From CAVRXQ01 sp963725215 (GTDB lineage Bacteria; Actinomycetota; Acidimicrobiia; Acidimicrobiales; Bog-793): a DNA stretch of 64,000 nucleotides. The translations under genes and the position numbers were made by a program. Below the pieces are notes generated by a model, which worked only from the letters and a program-made list of their open reading frames with translations, had not been told where the DNA came from and ran no database searches. The stretch's first letter is position 1. Every line of letters begins with the position of its first letter. The stretch spans positions 310,001 to 374,000 of the forward strand of contig CAVRXQ010000007.1 of assembly GCA_963725215.1 (NCBI GenBank), in the 5' to 3' direction. Shown piece after piece: positions 50,789-59,432 of the stretch.

Positions 50789-53278
50789 TTGTTCGAGCGG
50801 TTTACTGATCGGGCTCGGCGGGTGCTCGTGCTCGCCCAAGAAGAAGCGCGCCTTCTCAACCACAGTTTCATCGGAACTGAGCACATACTGCTCGGACTGA
50901 TCCACGAAGGAGAAGGGCTCGCGGCGAAGGCGCTCGAGTCACTCGGCATCTCCTTGGAAGCCGTCCGCGAGAAAGTCGAAGAGACGATCGGCCCCGCAGG
51001 CACCGCTCCGACGGGCTCGCCGCCTTTTACTCCCCGGGCGAAGAAGGTTCTCGAGCTCTCGCTTCGCGAAGCGCTCCAGCTCGGGCACAACTACATCGGA
51101 ACCGAGCACATGCTGCTCGGACTTGTCCGCGAAGGCGAAGGTGTCGCGGCGCAGGTGTTGCAGAGCCTCGGCGCCGACCTGCCCCGCGTCCGCCAGCAAG
51201 TGATCCAGCTGCTCTCTGGCTATCAAGGCCGCGAGTCCGTCGGGGCGTCGACGGGTCCTTCGGGATCGGAGAGCTCGACCTCGGGCTCGCCCGTGCTCGA
51301 CCAGTTCGGCCGCAACCTCACCCAGCTTGCGCGTGACCACAAGCTCGACCCGGTGATCGGGCGCGAACGGGAGATCGAACGTGTCTTGCAGGTGCTGTCG
51401 AGGCGGACGAAGAACAACCCGGTGCTGATCGGGGAGCCCGGAGTCGGCAAGACCGCGATCGTCGAAGGGCTCTCGCAAAAAATCGTCAACGACGACGTTC
51501 CCGAGACGCTGCGCAACAAGCAGCTCTACACCCTCGACCTCGGAGCGCTCGTCGCGGGGAGCCGATACCGCGGCGACTTCGAAGAGCGCCTGAAGAAGGT
51601 GTTGAAAGAGATCCGCACCCGCGGCGACACGATTCTTTTCATCGACGAGCTGCACACCCTTGTAGGTGCGGGAGCGGCGGAAGGCGCGATCGACGCCGCG
51701 TCGATCCTGAAGCCGATGCTCGCGCGCGGCGAGCTGCAGACGATCGGCGCGACGACGCTCGACGAGTACCGCAAGCATCTGGAGAAGGACGCGGCGTTGG
51801 AACGGCGCTTCCAGCCGATCAAGGTCGAAGAGCCGACGCTCGCCCACACGATCGACATCTTGAAGGGGCTTCGCGAGCGTTACGAGGAACACCACCACGT
51901 GACGATCACCGACCAGGCGCTCGTTGCCGCGGCGAACCTCGCCGACCGCTATATCTCTGACCGCTACCTGCCGGACAAGGCGATCGACCTCATCGACGAG
52001 GCCGGCAGCCGCTTGCGGATCCGACGGATGTCGACGCCACCCGAGTACTCGAAGCTCGAGACGGAGATCGAGAAGATCCGCCAGGAAAAGGTGGCCGCCC
52101 AACAGCGCGCCAACGAGGAGCTCGTTGCGAAGCTGGCCGAGCAGGAGCGTTCGAAGCTCGAACGGAAGAACGCGCTCGAGCAGGAGTGGCGAGCGGAAGG
52201 CGTCGAGCTGTTCGACGTCGTCGACGAAGACGTCATCGCGGAGGTCCTCGCGACCTGGACGGGGATCCCGGTCTACAAGCTCACCGAAGAAGAGACGGCC
52301 AAGCTGCTGCGGATGGAGGACGAGCTCCACAAGCGGATCATCGGTCAGGACGACGCGATCAACGCGCTGTCACGCGCGATCCGACGCACGAGGGCCGGCT
52401 TGAAGGACCCGAAGCGGCCGTCTGGCTCGTTCATCTTCTTGGGCCCGACGGGGGTCGGCAAGACCGAGCTGGCGAAGGCCCTCGCCGAGCTGTTGTTCGG
52501 CGACGAGAGCGCGCTCATCCAGCTCGACATGAGCGAGTACATGGAAAAGCACACCGTCAGTCGACTCGTCGGTTCCCCGCCCGGATACGTCGGATACGAA
52601 GAGGGCGGTCAACTCACCGAAGCCGTCCGTCGCAAGCCCTTTGCCGTGGTGCTGTTCGACGAGATCGAAAAGGCGCACACCGACGTCTTCAACACGCTTT
52701 TGCAGATCCTGGAAGACGGCCGGCTCACCGACGCCCAGGGCCGCACGGTCGACTTCAAGAACACCGTGCTGATCATGACGTCGAACCTCGGCACCGCGGA
52801 CTTGCGCAAGACCCAGGTCGGCTTCTCGTCCGCTTCCCAGGCCGTCACCTACGAGCGGATGAAGCAGAAGGTGCAGGAAGCTCTGAAGCAGCACTTCCGC
52901 CCGGAGTTCTTGAACCGCATCGACGAAGTGATCGTCTTCCACGAGCTCGAGATCTCCGAGGTCGTCGAGATCGTCGATCTGATGACTCACCGACTCTCCG
53001 ACCAGCTCGAGAGCCAAGGCATCGGAATCGAGCTCACGCCGTCGGCGAAGGAGCTCGTCGCGAGGCGCGGCTACGAGCCGATCTTGGGGGCACGCCCCCT
53101 CCGCCGTGCGATCCAGCAGATGATCGAAGACCCGATCTCCGAAAAGATCCTCTGGAAGGAGTTCCGGGTCGGCGACACGGTCGTCGTCGACGCCGAGGGC
53201 GAGGCGATCGTCTTCCGGACTGTCGCAGGATTCGAGCCACCGTCGGTCGAACTCGCCGGGGCCGGCGCGGACTCCTGA
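50789..53278 (+). CDS. clpC: ATP-dependent Clp protease ATPase subunit ClpC
   Basis: 829 aa AAA+ unfoldase that feeds ClpP. Two N-domain repeats (2-145: FTDRARRVLVLAQEEARLL and FTPRAKKVLELSLREA) are followed by D1 with GEPGVGKT at 215-222, a UVR-containing middle coiled coil, D2 with GPTGVGKTELAKALAE near 555, and the ClpP-binding region after VGFSS. The start is TTG 50789, chosen because TTG-TTC-GAG-CGG gives the family N-terminus MFERF and follows GGGAGCGGAG. A rare start codon may limit its translation. Monocistronic. Confidence 0.95.
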   Translation: MFERFTDRARRVLVLAQEEARLLNHSFIGTEHILLGLIHEGEGLAAKALESLGISLEAVREKVEETIGPAGTAPTGSPPFTPRAKKVLELSLREALQLGHNYIGTEHMLLGLVREGEGVAAQVLQSLGADLPRVRQQVIQLLSGYQGRESVGASTGPSGSESSTSGSPVLDQFGRNLTQLARDHKLDPVIGREREIERVLQVLSRRTKNNPVLIGEPGVGKTAIVEGLSQKIVNDDVPETLRNKQLYTLDLGALVAGSRYRGDFEERLKKVLKEIRTRGDTILFIDELHTLVGAGAAEGAIDAASILKPMLARGELQTIGATTLDEYRKHLEKDAALERRFQPIKVEEPTLAHTIDILKGLRERYEEHHHVTITDQALVAAANLADRYISDRYLPDKAIDLIDEAGSRLRIRRMSTPPEYSKLETEIEKIRQEKVAAQQRANEELVAKLAEQERSKLERKNALEQEWRAEGVELFDVVDEDVIAEVLATWTGIPVYKLTEEETAKLLRMEDELHKRIIGQDDAINALSRAIRRTRAGLKDPKRPSGSFIFLGPTGVGKTELAKALAELLFGDESALIQLDMSEYMEKHTVSRLVGSPPGYVGYEEGGQLTEAVRRKPFAVVLFDEIEKAHTDVFNTLLQILEDGRLTDAQGRTVDFKNTVLIMTSNLGTADLRKTQVGFSSASQAVTYERMKQKVQEALKQHFRPEFLNRIDEVIVFHELEISEVVEIVDLMTHRLSDQLESQGIGIELTPSAKELVARRGYEPILGARPLRRAIQQMIEDPISEKILWKEFRVGDTVVVDAEGEAIVFRTVAGFEPPSVELAGAGADS

Positions 53279-53324
53279 ACGATCCAGCGCCCATCGCGGG
53301 GGAGTCAGGTCGAGGAGAAATGCG

Positions 53325-53732
53325 GTGAGCGATCAGAACGCGCGCATTATCGCGGAGTTCCACGAGAACCACGGAAAGGTCGGCGGACCCTTCGTCGGAA
53401 AGCCCATCTTGTTGCTGCACCACAAAGGGGCGCGCACCGGAACAGAGCGCGTCAACCCGCTGATGTATCAAACCCTCGACGGAGGTTTCGCCGTGTTCGC
53501 GTCGAAGGGCGGCGCTCCGACGAACCCCGGCTGGTACTACAACCTCCGGGCGAACCCGGCAGTCCAAATCGAAATCGGCGACGAGACCTTCGACGTCAGA
53601 GCTCGCGTCGTCGAGTCCGACGAGCGCGAGCCGATCTGGGACCAACAAAAGCGCGACTATCCCCAATTCGCGGAATACGAGCAGAAGACGAAGCGCAAGA
53701 TCCCGGTCGTCGTGTTGGTGCGATCGGGCTAA
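53325..53732 (+). CDS. DUF385 (Ddn-like) deazaflavin-dependent nitroreductase family protein
   Basis: 135 aa from GTG 53325, preceded by GAGGAG at 53312-53317. LLHHKGARTGTERVNPLMYQ, FAVFASKGGAPTNPGWYYNLRANP and YPQFAEYEQKT are family marks of F420-dependent Ddn-type oxidoreductases. It implies that the cell can use cofactor F420, although no F420 synthesis genes are in the window. It stands alone after clpC. Confidence 0.9.
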   Translation: MSDQNARIIAEFHENHGKVGGPFVGKPILLLHHKGARTGTERVNPLMYQTLDGGFAVFASKGGAPTNPGWYYNLRANPAVQIEIGDETFDVRARVVESDEREPIWDQQKRDYPQFAEYEQKTKRKIPVVVLVRSG

Positions 53733-53784
53733 TCAAAACCCAACTTGCGCGCGAGGGAAGACGCGTCCCCAGTCTGGGTTGAGG

Positions 53785-54451
53785 TCAGTTGTAATGACGA
53801 AGCAGTACCCATGTCGCTGACCACGAGCGCCGGAGCCCAGAGCACAAGTACACGCCGCCGCCCCATTCTTGATTATGGATGCCGGCGTGATTGCGAAGCG
53901 TCGCCACGACCTGAACGTTTGCAAAGAACTGCTCGAGGTAGCCGCCATAGCCGGTGACGTCTCGCGGGCCGGGCGCCACCACCATGGCAACCGTGGCGTG
54001 CGGGTCACCCGGTCCCCACCACCATTCGCTGTTCTGGGTGCCGTAGGCGATAGGGAGACCGGTTCTGTGGCCGAGCTCGTTTAGTGCGCCCGCTTCTCCG
54101 TAGTTGGCGGTAACGAGAACAGCGCGTTTTCGTTCGGTGGGAGAAAGGTCGCGCCAGGCGTTGCGCACAGTGGCGACCATTTCGGGCCAGCCGATGGACT
54201 CGCTAGGTACCTGATTGATCGAGTACGTCCATGAGCGGCGTGAGTATCGGCTGATCGACGTAGCTCGCCTGAAGATGTCGGGCGCAGTCGAGGAAATAGA
54301 GCTCGTCGCGGTCGAACCCATACCACGGCGATGAGACCATCAGAACCGCGAAGAGAACCGCGGCAATCCAGAACACCCGGCGATCGAGTCGCGGAATCAT
54401 TTGCGTCGCGGCGTGAGTGGGCAAACCATGGGTCGCGGTGACAGTCATCAT
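53785..54451 (-). pseudogene. GT39-like glycosyltransferase with a large internal deletion
   Basis: Reading leftward, 54451-54225 encodes the N-terminus of a GT39/PMT-like protein: a first helix (VFWIAAVLFAVLMVSS) and the acidic loop FDRDELYFLDCARHLQASYVDQPILTPLM. From about 54225 another frame gives the soluble C-terminal end: GWPEMVATVRNAWRDLSP, ENYGEAGAL-like ANYGEAGALNELG and NSEWWWGPGDP, ending at TAA-type stop 53785. The roughly 300 middle residues with all other helices are missing, and frames differ across the join. Two recognisable ends of one family make a deletion likelier than two small genes. Confidence 0.75.
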
Positions 54452-54657
54452 GCCGGATCCGCCGGTGACGCGAGATGGTCGCCGCGTCAGTGGTTCCCGA
54501 GATGTGCGAGATCGTCGCGATTATTCGTGCGGCTCATTGCGAACCGACGATGCAGGCTGCGCGGCATCGGCTCTTCCTTCACGACCGGAACGACAGACCA
54601 GGGGCTCGGCCGCACGAGGAAGCCTTCGGTGTCGACGCGCAGCGACGAAAGCCGGCG

Positions 54658-55479
54658 CTATCGAAGCGACGTCGCTTCGAAGCCGGCATGGTCGTCCAAA
54701 GGGAGAACGAGATCGGGCGCGATCAACCGGTGACGCTCGGCGACGAGCCGGACGGCGGTCCCGTAGCAGATGAAGGCGAAGACGTGGCGCGCGTGCCCGA
54801 GCGGCCCGTCGATGATCGTGACGTCGACGATCCCCTGGGCGCTCGCCCCGAGGGCGTCGTGCTGCATCCGCTCCATCGCTAGTTCCCGGGCATCTTGGAA
54901 CGCCTGGGTGAGATTGGGGAGTTCGATGTTCTGGGTGGTCTGCGCAAGGGACTGGCGAAGCCGCTGGTACGGGGCGGCGACGAAACTCGCTCCAGTGGCG
55001 AGGTCGACGGGCTCCCAACCGGACCGCATCAAGAGGACGAAATCTTTCGTCGACAGGTCCGTGACGAACGGGCGCGGCGATGTTTTGGAGGCGCCGCCGA
55101 TCGGGCGAATGGCGGTGCCGGTGAACGCGACCCGAGTCGACAACACTCCGATCTCGACGTCGACGTCAACCCCCACGACGCCCGATCCGCCTGATCGCGC
55201 GCAGAGTTCGCGCAGTCGAGCCGCGCCGGCGCGAAAGGCCCCGGTCACCGCCTGGCTGGCGTACGTGACCTCGAGCGGCTCGGCCTGCCCATACGAGGTC
55301 ATGAACGAGCCGTACGGGATCGACTGAACCGAGACGGCGGAGACGAGGTCGGCGGGCTCGAATCCTGCCCCGTGCAAAAGAAGCGATTCGTCGACCGAGA
55401 GGTCCGAGGTGATCGAAGTGCTTCCGGGCTTCGGCGGAGATCCCAACGAGGCCAGCGCGGCGAGCATCTCCTCTTTCAT
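54658..55479 (-). CDS. protein with two YbjQ-like units (operon copy 3)
   Basis: 273 aa. Two units in tandem: TSDLSVDESLLLHGAGFEP...RLRELCARSGGSGVVGVDVDVE (about 20-130) and VTDLSTKDFVLLMRSGWEPVDL...LPNLTQAFQDARELAMERMQHDALGASAQGIVDVTI (about 140-250). The helix of form ARELAxxRMxxxA and the GVVGV strand are YbjQ (DUF74) marks. YbjQ proteins form pentamers and are annotated as heavy-metal-binding from fold only; I see no clear metal ligands. Last gene of a four-gene operon, coupled by ATGA to the one upstream. Confidence 0.75.
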   Translation of the reverse strand: MKEEMLAALASLGSPPKPGSTSITSDLSVDESLLLHGAGFEPADLVSAVSVQSIPYGSFMTSYGQAEPLEVTYASQAVTGAFRAGAARLRELCARSGGSGVVGVDVDVEIGVLSTRVAFTGTAIRPIGGASKTSPRPFVTDLSTKDFVLLMRSGWEPVDLATGASFVAAPYQRLRQSLAQTTQNIELPNLTQAFQDARELAMERMQHDALGASAQGIVDVTIIDGPLGHARHVFAFICYGTAVRLVAERHRLIAPDLVLPLDDHAGFEATSLR

Positions 55480-56342
55480 CGGTCGACCAACCGGACGACC
55501 GGGCGCGGGGGCGGCAGCTCCTCGTAATTCTTGAAGCGGCGGACGCGGTTGCCGCGGATCGAGACCTCGAACTGCGGTCCACCTTGGGATTCGTGGTCGC
55601 GGGCGGTGAGGATCGCCGCGTGGAGGACATCACCCGAGAGTTGTTTTCGGATCACTTCCCGGGCGAACATGCGGGCCGCTGTTTGCGCGCGCGAGAGCTG
55701 GTCGATCTCGCCGGTCGGCGCGAGGCCGTAGTTCCACGTGACTCCGCCTCGTGTCTGGTACTCCGTGACACAGGATTCGTAGACGCCGATCGAGACGAAG
55801 CTCTGGGCGATCGAGACCGGAGCAAAGCCGGCTTCGACGAGTTTGTTCAGTTTCTGTCCGGCAAGAAAGGTCGTGAAGGGCACATCTGGGGGATCTCCTC
55901 CGTCGACCGCGACCGCAGTGCCGGACAGCGACAACTCGAATGCCGAGAGGTCGCCGTGGTGTTCTGCCCGTTCGACGATCGCGATCACGCCGTGGGCATC
56001 GAGGCTGCGCGCCTCGTCAACGAGGCGTTTGAGCGCCGAGGCGTACGCGGTGTTCCAGGCGTCCTCGAGCCATGACTGCTCGTAGTTGTACCCGGCGATG
56101 CGGTGCTCGACGGAGACGAAACCGTGTGGGCAGTCGAACTGCTCGAAGTATCCCGAGAGCTGCTGGGACGGGGCGATCCCGAAGCCGGTCGAAGAAAACG
56201 GCGCCCCGTAAAAGACCCAGGAGACCACGGAACATCCCTGGACGAAGCCGAGCGGCCGCAACCCCGAGGCCAGGCAGGCGGCGAAATCGTTCGTCGACAG
56301 GCTTGACGACCAGGCGTGCTCACTCGGAGCCGGCTCGGCCAT
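55476..56342 (-). CDS. diverged protein with two YbjQ-like units (operon copy 2)
   Basis: 288 aa from ATG 56342. The first unit (SSLSTNDFAACLASGLRPLGFVQGCSVVSWVFYG, ALKRLVDEARSLDAHGVIAIVER) has an insertion holding FEQFDCPHGF and a Tyr-rich stretch. The second unit (FLAGQKLNKLVEAGFAPVSIAQSFVSIGVY...) is more diverged and ends in a basic tail (SIRGNRVRRFKNYEEL). It lies 5 bp after the upstream gene and overlaps the downstream one as ATGA. This is the least family-like member; the assignment rests on the repeated fold pattern and the context. Confidence 0.68.
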   Translation of the reverse strand: MAEPAPSEHAWSSSLSTNDFAACLASGLRPLGFVQGCSVVSWVFYGAPFSSTGFGIAPSQQLSGYFEQFDCPHGFVSVEHRIAGYNYEQSWLEDAWNTAYASALKRLVDEARSLDAHGVIAIVERAEHHGDLSAFELSLSGTAVAVDGGDPPDVPFTTFLAGQKLNKLVEAGFAPVSIAQSFVSIGVYESCVTEYQTRGGVTWNYGLAPTGEIDQLSRAQTAARMFAREVIRKQLSGDVLHAAILTARDHESQGGPQFEVSIRGNRVRRFKNYEELPPPRPVVRLVDR

Positions 56343-56347
56343 CCCGA

Positions 56348-57157
56348 TCAGTTGTCGAGGGAGATGGTCGTCTGCGGCGACTGCAGCGCGGCAGTGCCTT
56401 CGGCGGAGGCGACCGCGGTGCCGAGCGAGAGGAACTCGATCGTGTGGCTCCCCCACATGTGCGACTTCTCGATGAGCTTCACCTCGACGATGCCGGACGC
56501 GTGCAGGCGGTTCGCTTCGTCCTGCATACGGGTCATCGCAAGTTCGCGCGCGTCGTACAGGGCTTGGGTGAAGTTTGGGAGCTCTGTGTTGCGACCGACC
56601 TGCGACATGGCCTGGCCCACTCCCCGGTGCGCGATGTGATACACGCAGGTCCCCATGACGAGTCCGAGTGGGATGTGGCCCGTTCGCCGAAGTGTCCAGA
56701 ACGCCTGTCCTGAAAGGTCCGAGGTAAAGGGCTTGTTCTCCGCGTTGAGGTACGAGCGCCCGTCCTCCGCTTTGATCGCCGTGCCCATGGCGATGAACTC
56801 CGCGGTGTCCGAACCGAATTCGTAGTAGTTCACGTCGAGGCGCACGCCGACCACCCCGTCTGCGCCGAGCGCGGTTGCTTCCTCTTCCATGCGCGTGATC
56901 GCGAGCTCGCGTGCGGAATACATCGCCGCGGTGAGCTTTTCGAGTTCTTGGCTCTGGCTCCACCGGCGAGTCTGCAGGCCGATGTGGTAGATCGACGAGC
57001 CCATCACGAAGCCGAGGGGGTGGAACCCGGCGTCTTTCACCAAGAGGAACTCGTTCACAGAAAGGTCCGAGGTGAAAAGGCCGTGTTCGAGCTCTTCGAG
57101 CCGGTGGCCAGCGTCCTTCGGAAGGTCGGTCGGGAGTGCTTGTGGGTCTTCTGCCAT
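56348..57157 (-). CDS. protein with two YbjQ-like units (operon copy 1)
   Basis: 269 aa from ATG 57157. Unit 1: FTSDLSVNEFLLVKDAGFHPLGFVMGSSIYHIG, then YSARELAITRMEEEATALGADGVVGVRLDVNYYEFG. Unit 2: FTSDLSGQAFWTLRRTGHIPLGLVMGTCVYHIAHRG, then YDARELAMTRMQDEANRLHASGIVEVKLIEKSHMWG. The two halves are clearly homologous, so this arose by internal duplication. It is the best-preserved member, and the other two look like later paralogs. One base overlaps the stop of the upstream 132-aa gene (TGATG). Confidence 0.82.
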   Translation of the reverse strand: MAEDPQALPTDLPKDAGHRLEELEHGLFTSDLSVNEFLLVKDAGFHPLGFVMGSSIYHIGLQTRRWSQSQELEKLTAAMYSARELAITRMEEEATALGADGVVGVRLDVNYYEFGSDTAEFIAMGTAIKAEDGRSYLNAENKPFTSDLSGQAFWTLRRTGHIPLGLVMGTCVYHIAHRGVGQAMSQVGRNTELPNFTQALYDARELAMTRMQDEANRLHASGIVEVKLIEKSHMWGSHTIEFLSLGTAVASAEGTAALQSPQTTISLDN

Positions 57158-57555
57158 CACTGGCCTCCGATGACGATCGATTCGAGGGCTTGACGGGCCG
57201 TCGCGCTCTTGTCGGCCTCTTTCTGAAGAGCTTCGAGAAGGGCGCGGATCCATGCCGGGGCGTCCGTGCGCTCGGTGCGGATCCGGATGCTGCCTGAGAC
57301 GTGACAGATCGAGAATGCGGGTGCACCTCCGGAGAGATCTGCGACGAAGTCGTTGTCGCCGATCCGCACTTCGACGTGGCGGATCGTGGACCCCTTGTGC
57401 AATAGGCCGCCGCTTTTGTCGACCCGCATTCGCTCGCCGAGCACGCTCGCGAGCCGTTCGGTGAGCAGGCGCATCATCAGTTGAGTGTCGTTGCCGTCGG
57501 CGGCGAGGGACGAGACGGCGAGATCGAGATCGAACGCATCGCTGCGATCAGACAT
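57157..57555 (-). CDS. unknown protein leading the YbjQ-like operon
   Basis: 132 aa from ATG 57555. No family recognised. The N-terminal third is helical and acidic (LAVSSLAADGNDTQLMMRLLTERL). The middle has VDKSGGLLHKGSTIRHVEVRIGDNDFVADL and SICHVSGSIRIRTER, an alternating beta pattern, and a helical end (WIRALLEALQKEADKSATARQALESIVIGG). There is no signal or membrane segment. It shares a stop-start overlap with the first YbjQ-like gene and so is probably needed in fixed ratio. It faces carD divergently across 222 bp. Confidence 0.75.
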   Translation of the reverse strand: MSDRSDAFDLDLAVSSLAADGNDTQLMMRLLTERLASVLGERMRVDKSGGLLHKGSTIRHVEVRIGDNDFVADLSGGAPAFSICHVSGSIRIRTERTDAPAWIRALLEALQKEADKSATARQALESIVIGGQ

Positions 57556-57671
57556 ATGCGGCGATGCTACCCGCAGGATTTGTGCCCTCACATGGGACGA
57601 TGGGCGCGGCGCGATTCGACGCCCGCTCGGTGGCTTCTCGGGTCCACGCTGGGAGCAGGCTCCGTTTCCGG

Positions 57672-57677
57672 TACAAT
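57672..57677 (+). promoter_or_regulatory. -10 box candidate for carD
   Basis: TACAAT preceded by GG lies about 100 bp before carD in the divergent gap 57556-57777. No good -35 is seen at 17-18 bp upstream, as is common in high-GC actinobacteria whose RNA polymerase depends on CarD and RbpA. Nothing else in this gap can be supported. Confidence 0.35.
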
Positions 57678-57777
57678 TAGGGCACGTCATCGCCGTGTTT
57701 CGGCAGACGTTCGCAAGCACAGTTCCGTCGGCGCGAGGACGCGACGGGCCCCCAGATGAAGCGGTGAGGAGTCGCGG

Positions 57778-58254
57778 GTGTTCGACGTCGGCGACAAGGT
57801 CGTCTATCCCCACCACGGCGCGGCCGTGGTCGAAAAGCGCGAGATGCGCGAGGCATTCGGAGAAAAGCGCGAATACTTGGTACTTCGCCTCGCGTACGGC
57901 GACCTCACGCTGATGGTTCCGACCGACAACACCGAAGAGGTCGGCTTGAGAGAGGTCATCAACGACGAGGAAGTCGAAGAGGTGTTCGCGGTGTTGCGCA
58001 AGAAAGAGGCGCGCATGCCGACGAACTGGTCTCGTCGCTATAAGAATCACGTCGAGAAATTGAAGTCTGGCGACATTTACCAGGTCGCAGAGGTCGTGAG
58101 GAACCTTTCGATCCGCGACAAGGACAAGGGGTTGTCCGCCGGCGAGAAGCGGATGCTCAATCGCGCCCGGCAGATCCTCGTCTCAGAGCTCACCTTCGCG
58201 ATCGGAGTGAGCGAGGAAGAGGCCGAAGAGCGGCTGAACGCCGCGTTGCCGTAG
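57778..58254 (+). CDS. carD: CarD-family RNA polymerase-binding regulator
   Basis: 158 aa from GTG 57778. The N-terminal Tudor-like RNA polymerase beta-binding domain has FDVGDKVVYPHHGAAVVEKRE and LVLRLAYGDLTLMVPTDNTEEVGLREV. The C-terminal helical DNA-binding domain has RMPTNWSRRYKNHVEKLKSGDIYQVAEVVRNLSIRDKDKGLSAGEKRML with the conserved Trp that wedges into promoter DNA. CarD stabilises open complexes at rRNA and other promoters. The ispD gene begins 17 bp later, the usual actinobacterial order. Confidence 0.96.
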   Translation: MFDVGDKVVYPHHGAAVVEKREMREAFGEKREYLVLRLAYGDLTLMVPTDNTEEVGLREVINDEEVEEVFAVLRKKEARMPTNWSRRYKNHVEKLKSGDIYQVAEVVRNLSIRDKDKGLSAGEKRMLNRARQILVSELTFAIGVSEEEAEERLNAALP

Positions 58255-58271
58255 TCGTCGGAGACGGCGGC

Positions 58272-58943
58272 GTGGAGGGCGGCGTTTGGGCGATCGTCGT
58301 CGCCGCCGGGGAGGGCCGCCGCTTTGGTGGCCCGAAGCAGTTCGAGCGCCTGTCCGGTCGAAGCGTCGTCGAGTGGTCGGTCGGTTCCGCGCGCGCCGCG
58401 GTCGACGAAGTCGTCTTGGTTCTCCCGAGCGCGCAGCTTGCTGAAGCGGCGCTCCACGCCGGCTGCTTATACGTCACAAAGGGCGGCATGACGCGCGCCG
58501 ATTCGGTTCGCGCCGGATTGGCGATGGTCCCTGACGACGCCGAGATCATCGTCGTCCATGATGCAGCGCGACCGCTCGCGACGCCCTCTCTATTTTTTTC
58601 GGTGATCTCCGCCGTCCGATCCGGTGCTGACGGGGCAATCCCCGCAGTGCAAATCTCTGACACCGTTAAACGCGTCGCAGAGGGTCGGGTTATTGAGACG
58701 CTCGAGCGCGATGGGCTGTTCAGCGTGCAAACGCCGCAGGCGTTCCAGGCGCACGTGTTGCGTCGCGCCCACGCGGGACGTGCGGATGCGACCGACGACG
58801 CGGCGCTCGTCGAAGCGATCGGAGGAGGCATTCTCGTCGTCCCCGGAGAAGCTCGGAATCGAAAGATCACCGACCAAGACGACGTTGCGGTGTTCGAGCA
58901 ATATCTCGCGCAAGCCCAGGCCGAAGCGACCCGTACTTCGTGA
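58272..58943 (+). CDS. ispD: 2-C-methyl-D-erythritol 4-phosphate cytidylyltransferase
   Basis: 223 aa from GTG 58272, MEP pathway step 3. WAIVVAAGEGRRFGGPKQFERLSG is the CTP-binding loop, GGMTRADSVRAGL and IVVHDAARPL are family motifs, and TPQAFQ and TDDAALVE close the active site. It sits between carD and ispF and overlaps ispF as GTGA. Confidence 0.95.
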   Translation: MEGGVWAIVVAAGEGRRFGGPKQFERLSGRSVVEWSVGSARAAVDEVVLVLPSAQLAEAALHAGCLYVTKGGMTRADSVRAGLAMVPDDAEIIVVHDAARPLATPSLFFSVISAVRSGADGAIPAVQISDTVKRVAEGRVIETLERDGLFSVQTPQAFQAHVLRRAHAGRADATDDAALVEAIGGGILVVPGEARNRKITDQDDVAVFEQYLAQAQAEATRTS

Positions 58944-59418
58944 GCGAGACCCGAGTCGGTCTCGGAATCGACCTCCACCGCTACGTCGGCGAAGACGAGG
59001 CGCGCCCGCTCGTCTTGGGTGGAGTCCGCTTCGATGAAGAGCGCGGGCTCAAAGGGCATTCGGATGCGGACGCCGTCGCCCACGCGGTCTGCGACGCGAT
59101 GTTCGGCGCGGCGGGCATGGGTGACATCGGCTCGCACTTCCCCGACACCGACGCGCGTTACGCGAGCATCGACAGCCTCGTGCTGGTCAGAGAAACCGCA
59201 GCCATCCTCGCCGGCGCAGGCTGGCACCTCGTGAACGCGGACTGCACGGTGGTCGCAGAGCGGCCGCGACTCGTTGATCGCGCGAGGAGATGATCGAGAA
59301 CCTCTCGCGCAACGCCGGTGGTTCCGTGCACGTGAAAGCGACGCGGCCGGAGGGACTCGGCGCGCTCGGGCGTCTCGAAGGGGTGGCGTGCCTCGCGGTC
59401 GTTCTGATCGAACGGTAG
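58940..59418 (+). pseudogene. ispF: 2-C-methyl-D-erythritol 2,4-cyclodiphosphate synthase, frame broken near 59286
   Basis: GTG 58940 starts a good IspF: GLGIDLHRYVGED, FDEERGLKGHSDADAVAHAVCDAMFGA with the metal Asp-x-His and His, DIGSHFPDTDARY and NADCTVVAERPRLV. As given, it ends early at TGA 59291 after 117 residues. One missing base at 59286-59287 restores ARxEMIENLSRNAGG, VKATRPEGLGALGRLEG and a stop at 59416-59418, total 159 aa, the normal size. IspF is normally essential when the MEP pathway is used, so an assembly indel is likelier than a dead gene. Confidence 0.85.
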
Positions 59419-59432
59419 GAGGGCCGGCCGCC

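Noticed and set aside
54401..54882. Overlapping plus-strand frames opposite the YbjQ-like operon end
   Set aside because: Mutually overlapping, Arg-rich, no start context; antisense to a supported gene and the pseudogene upstream region.
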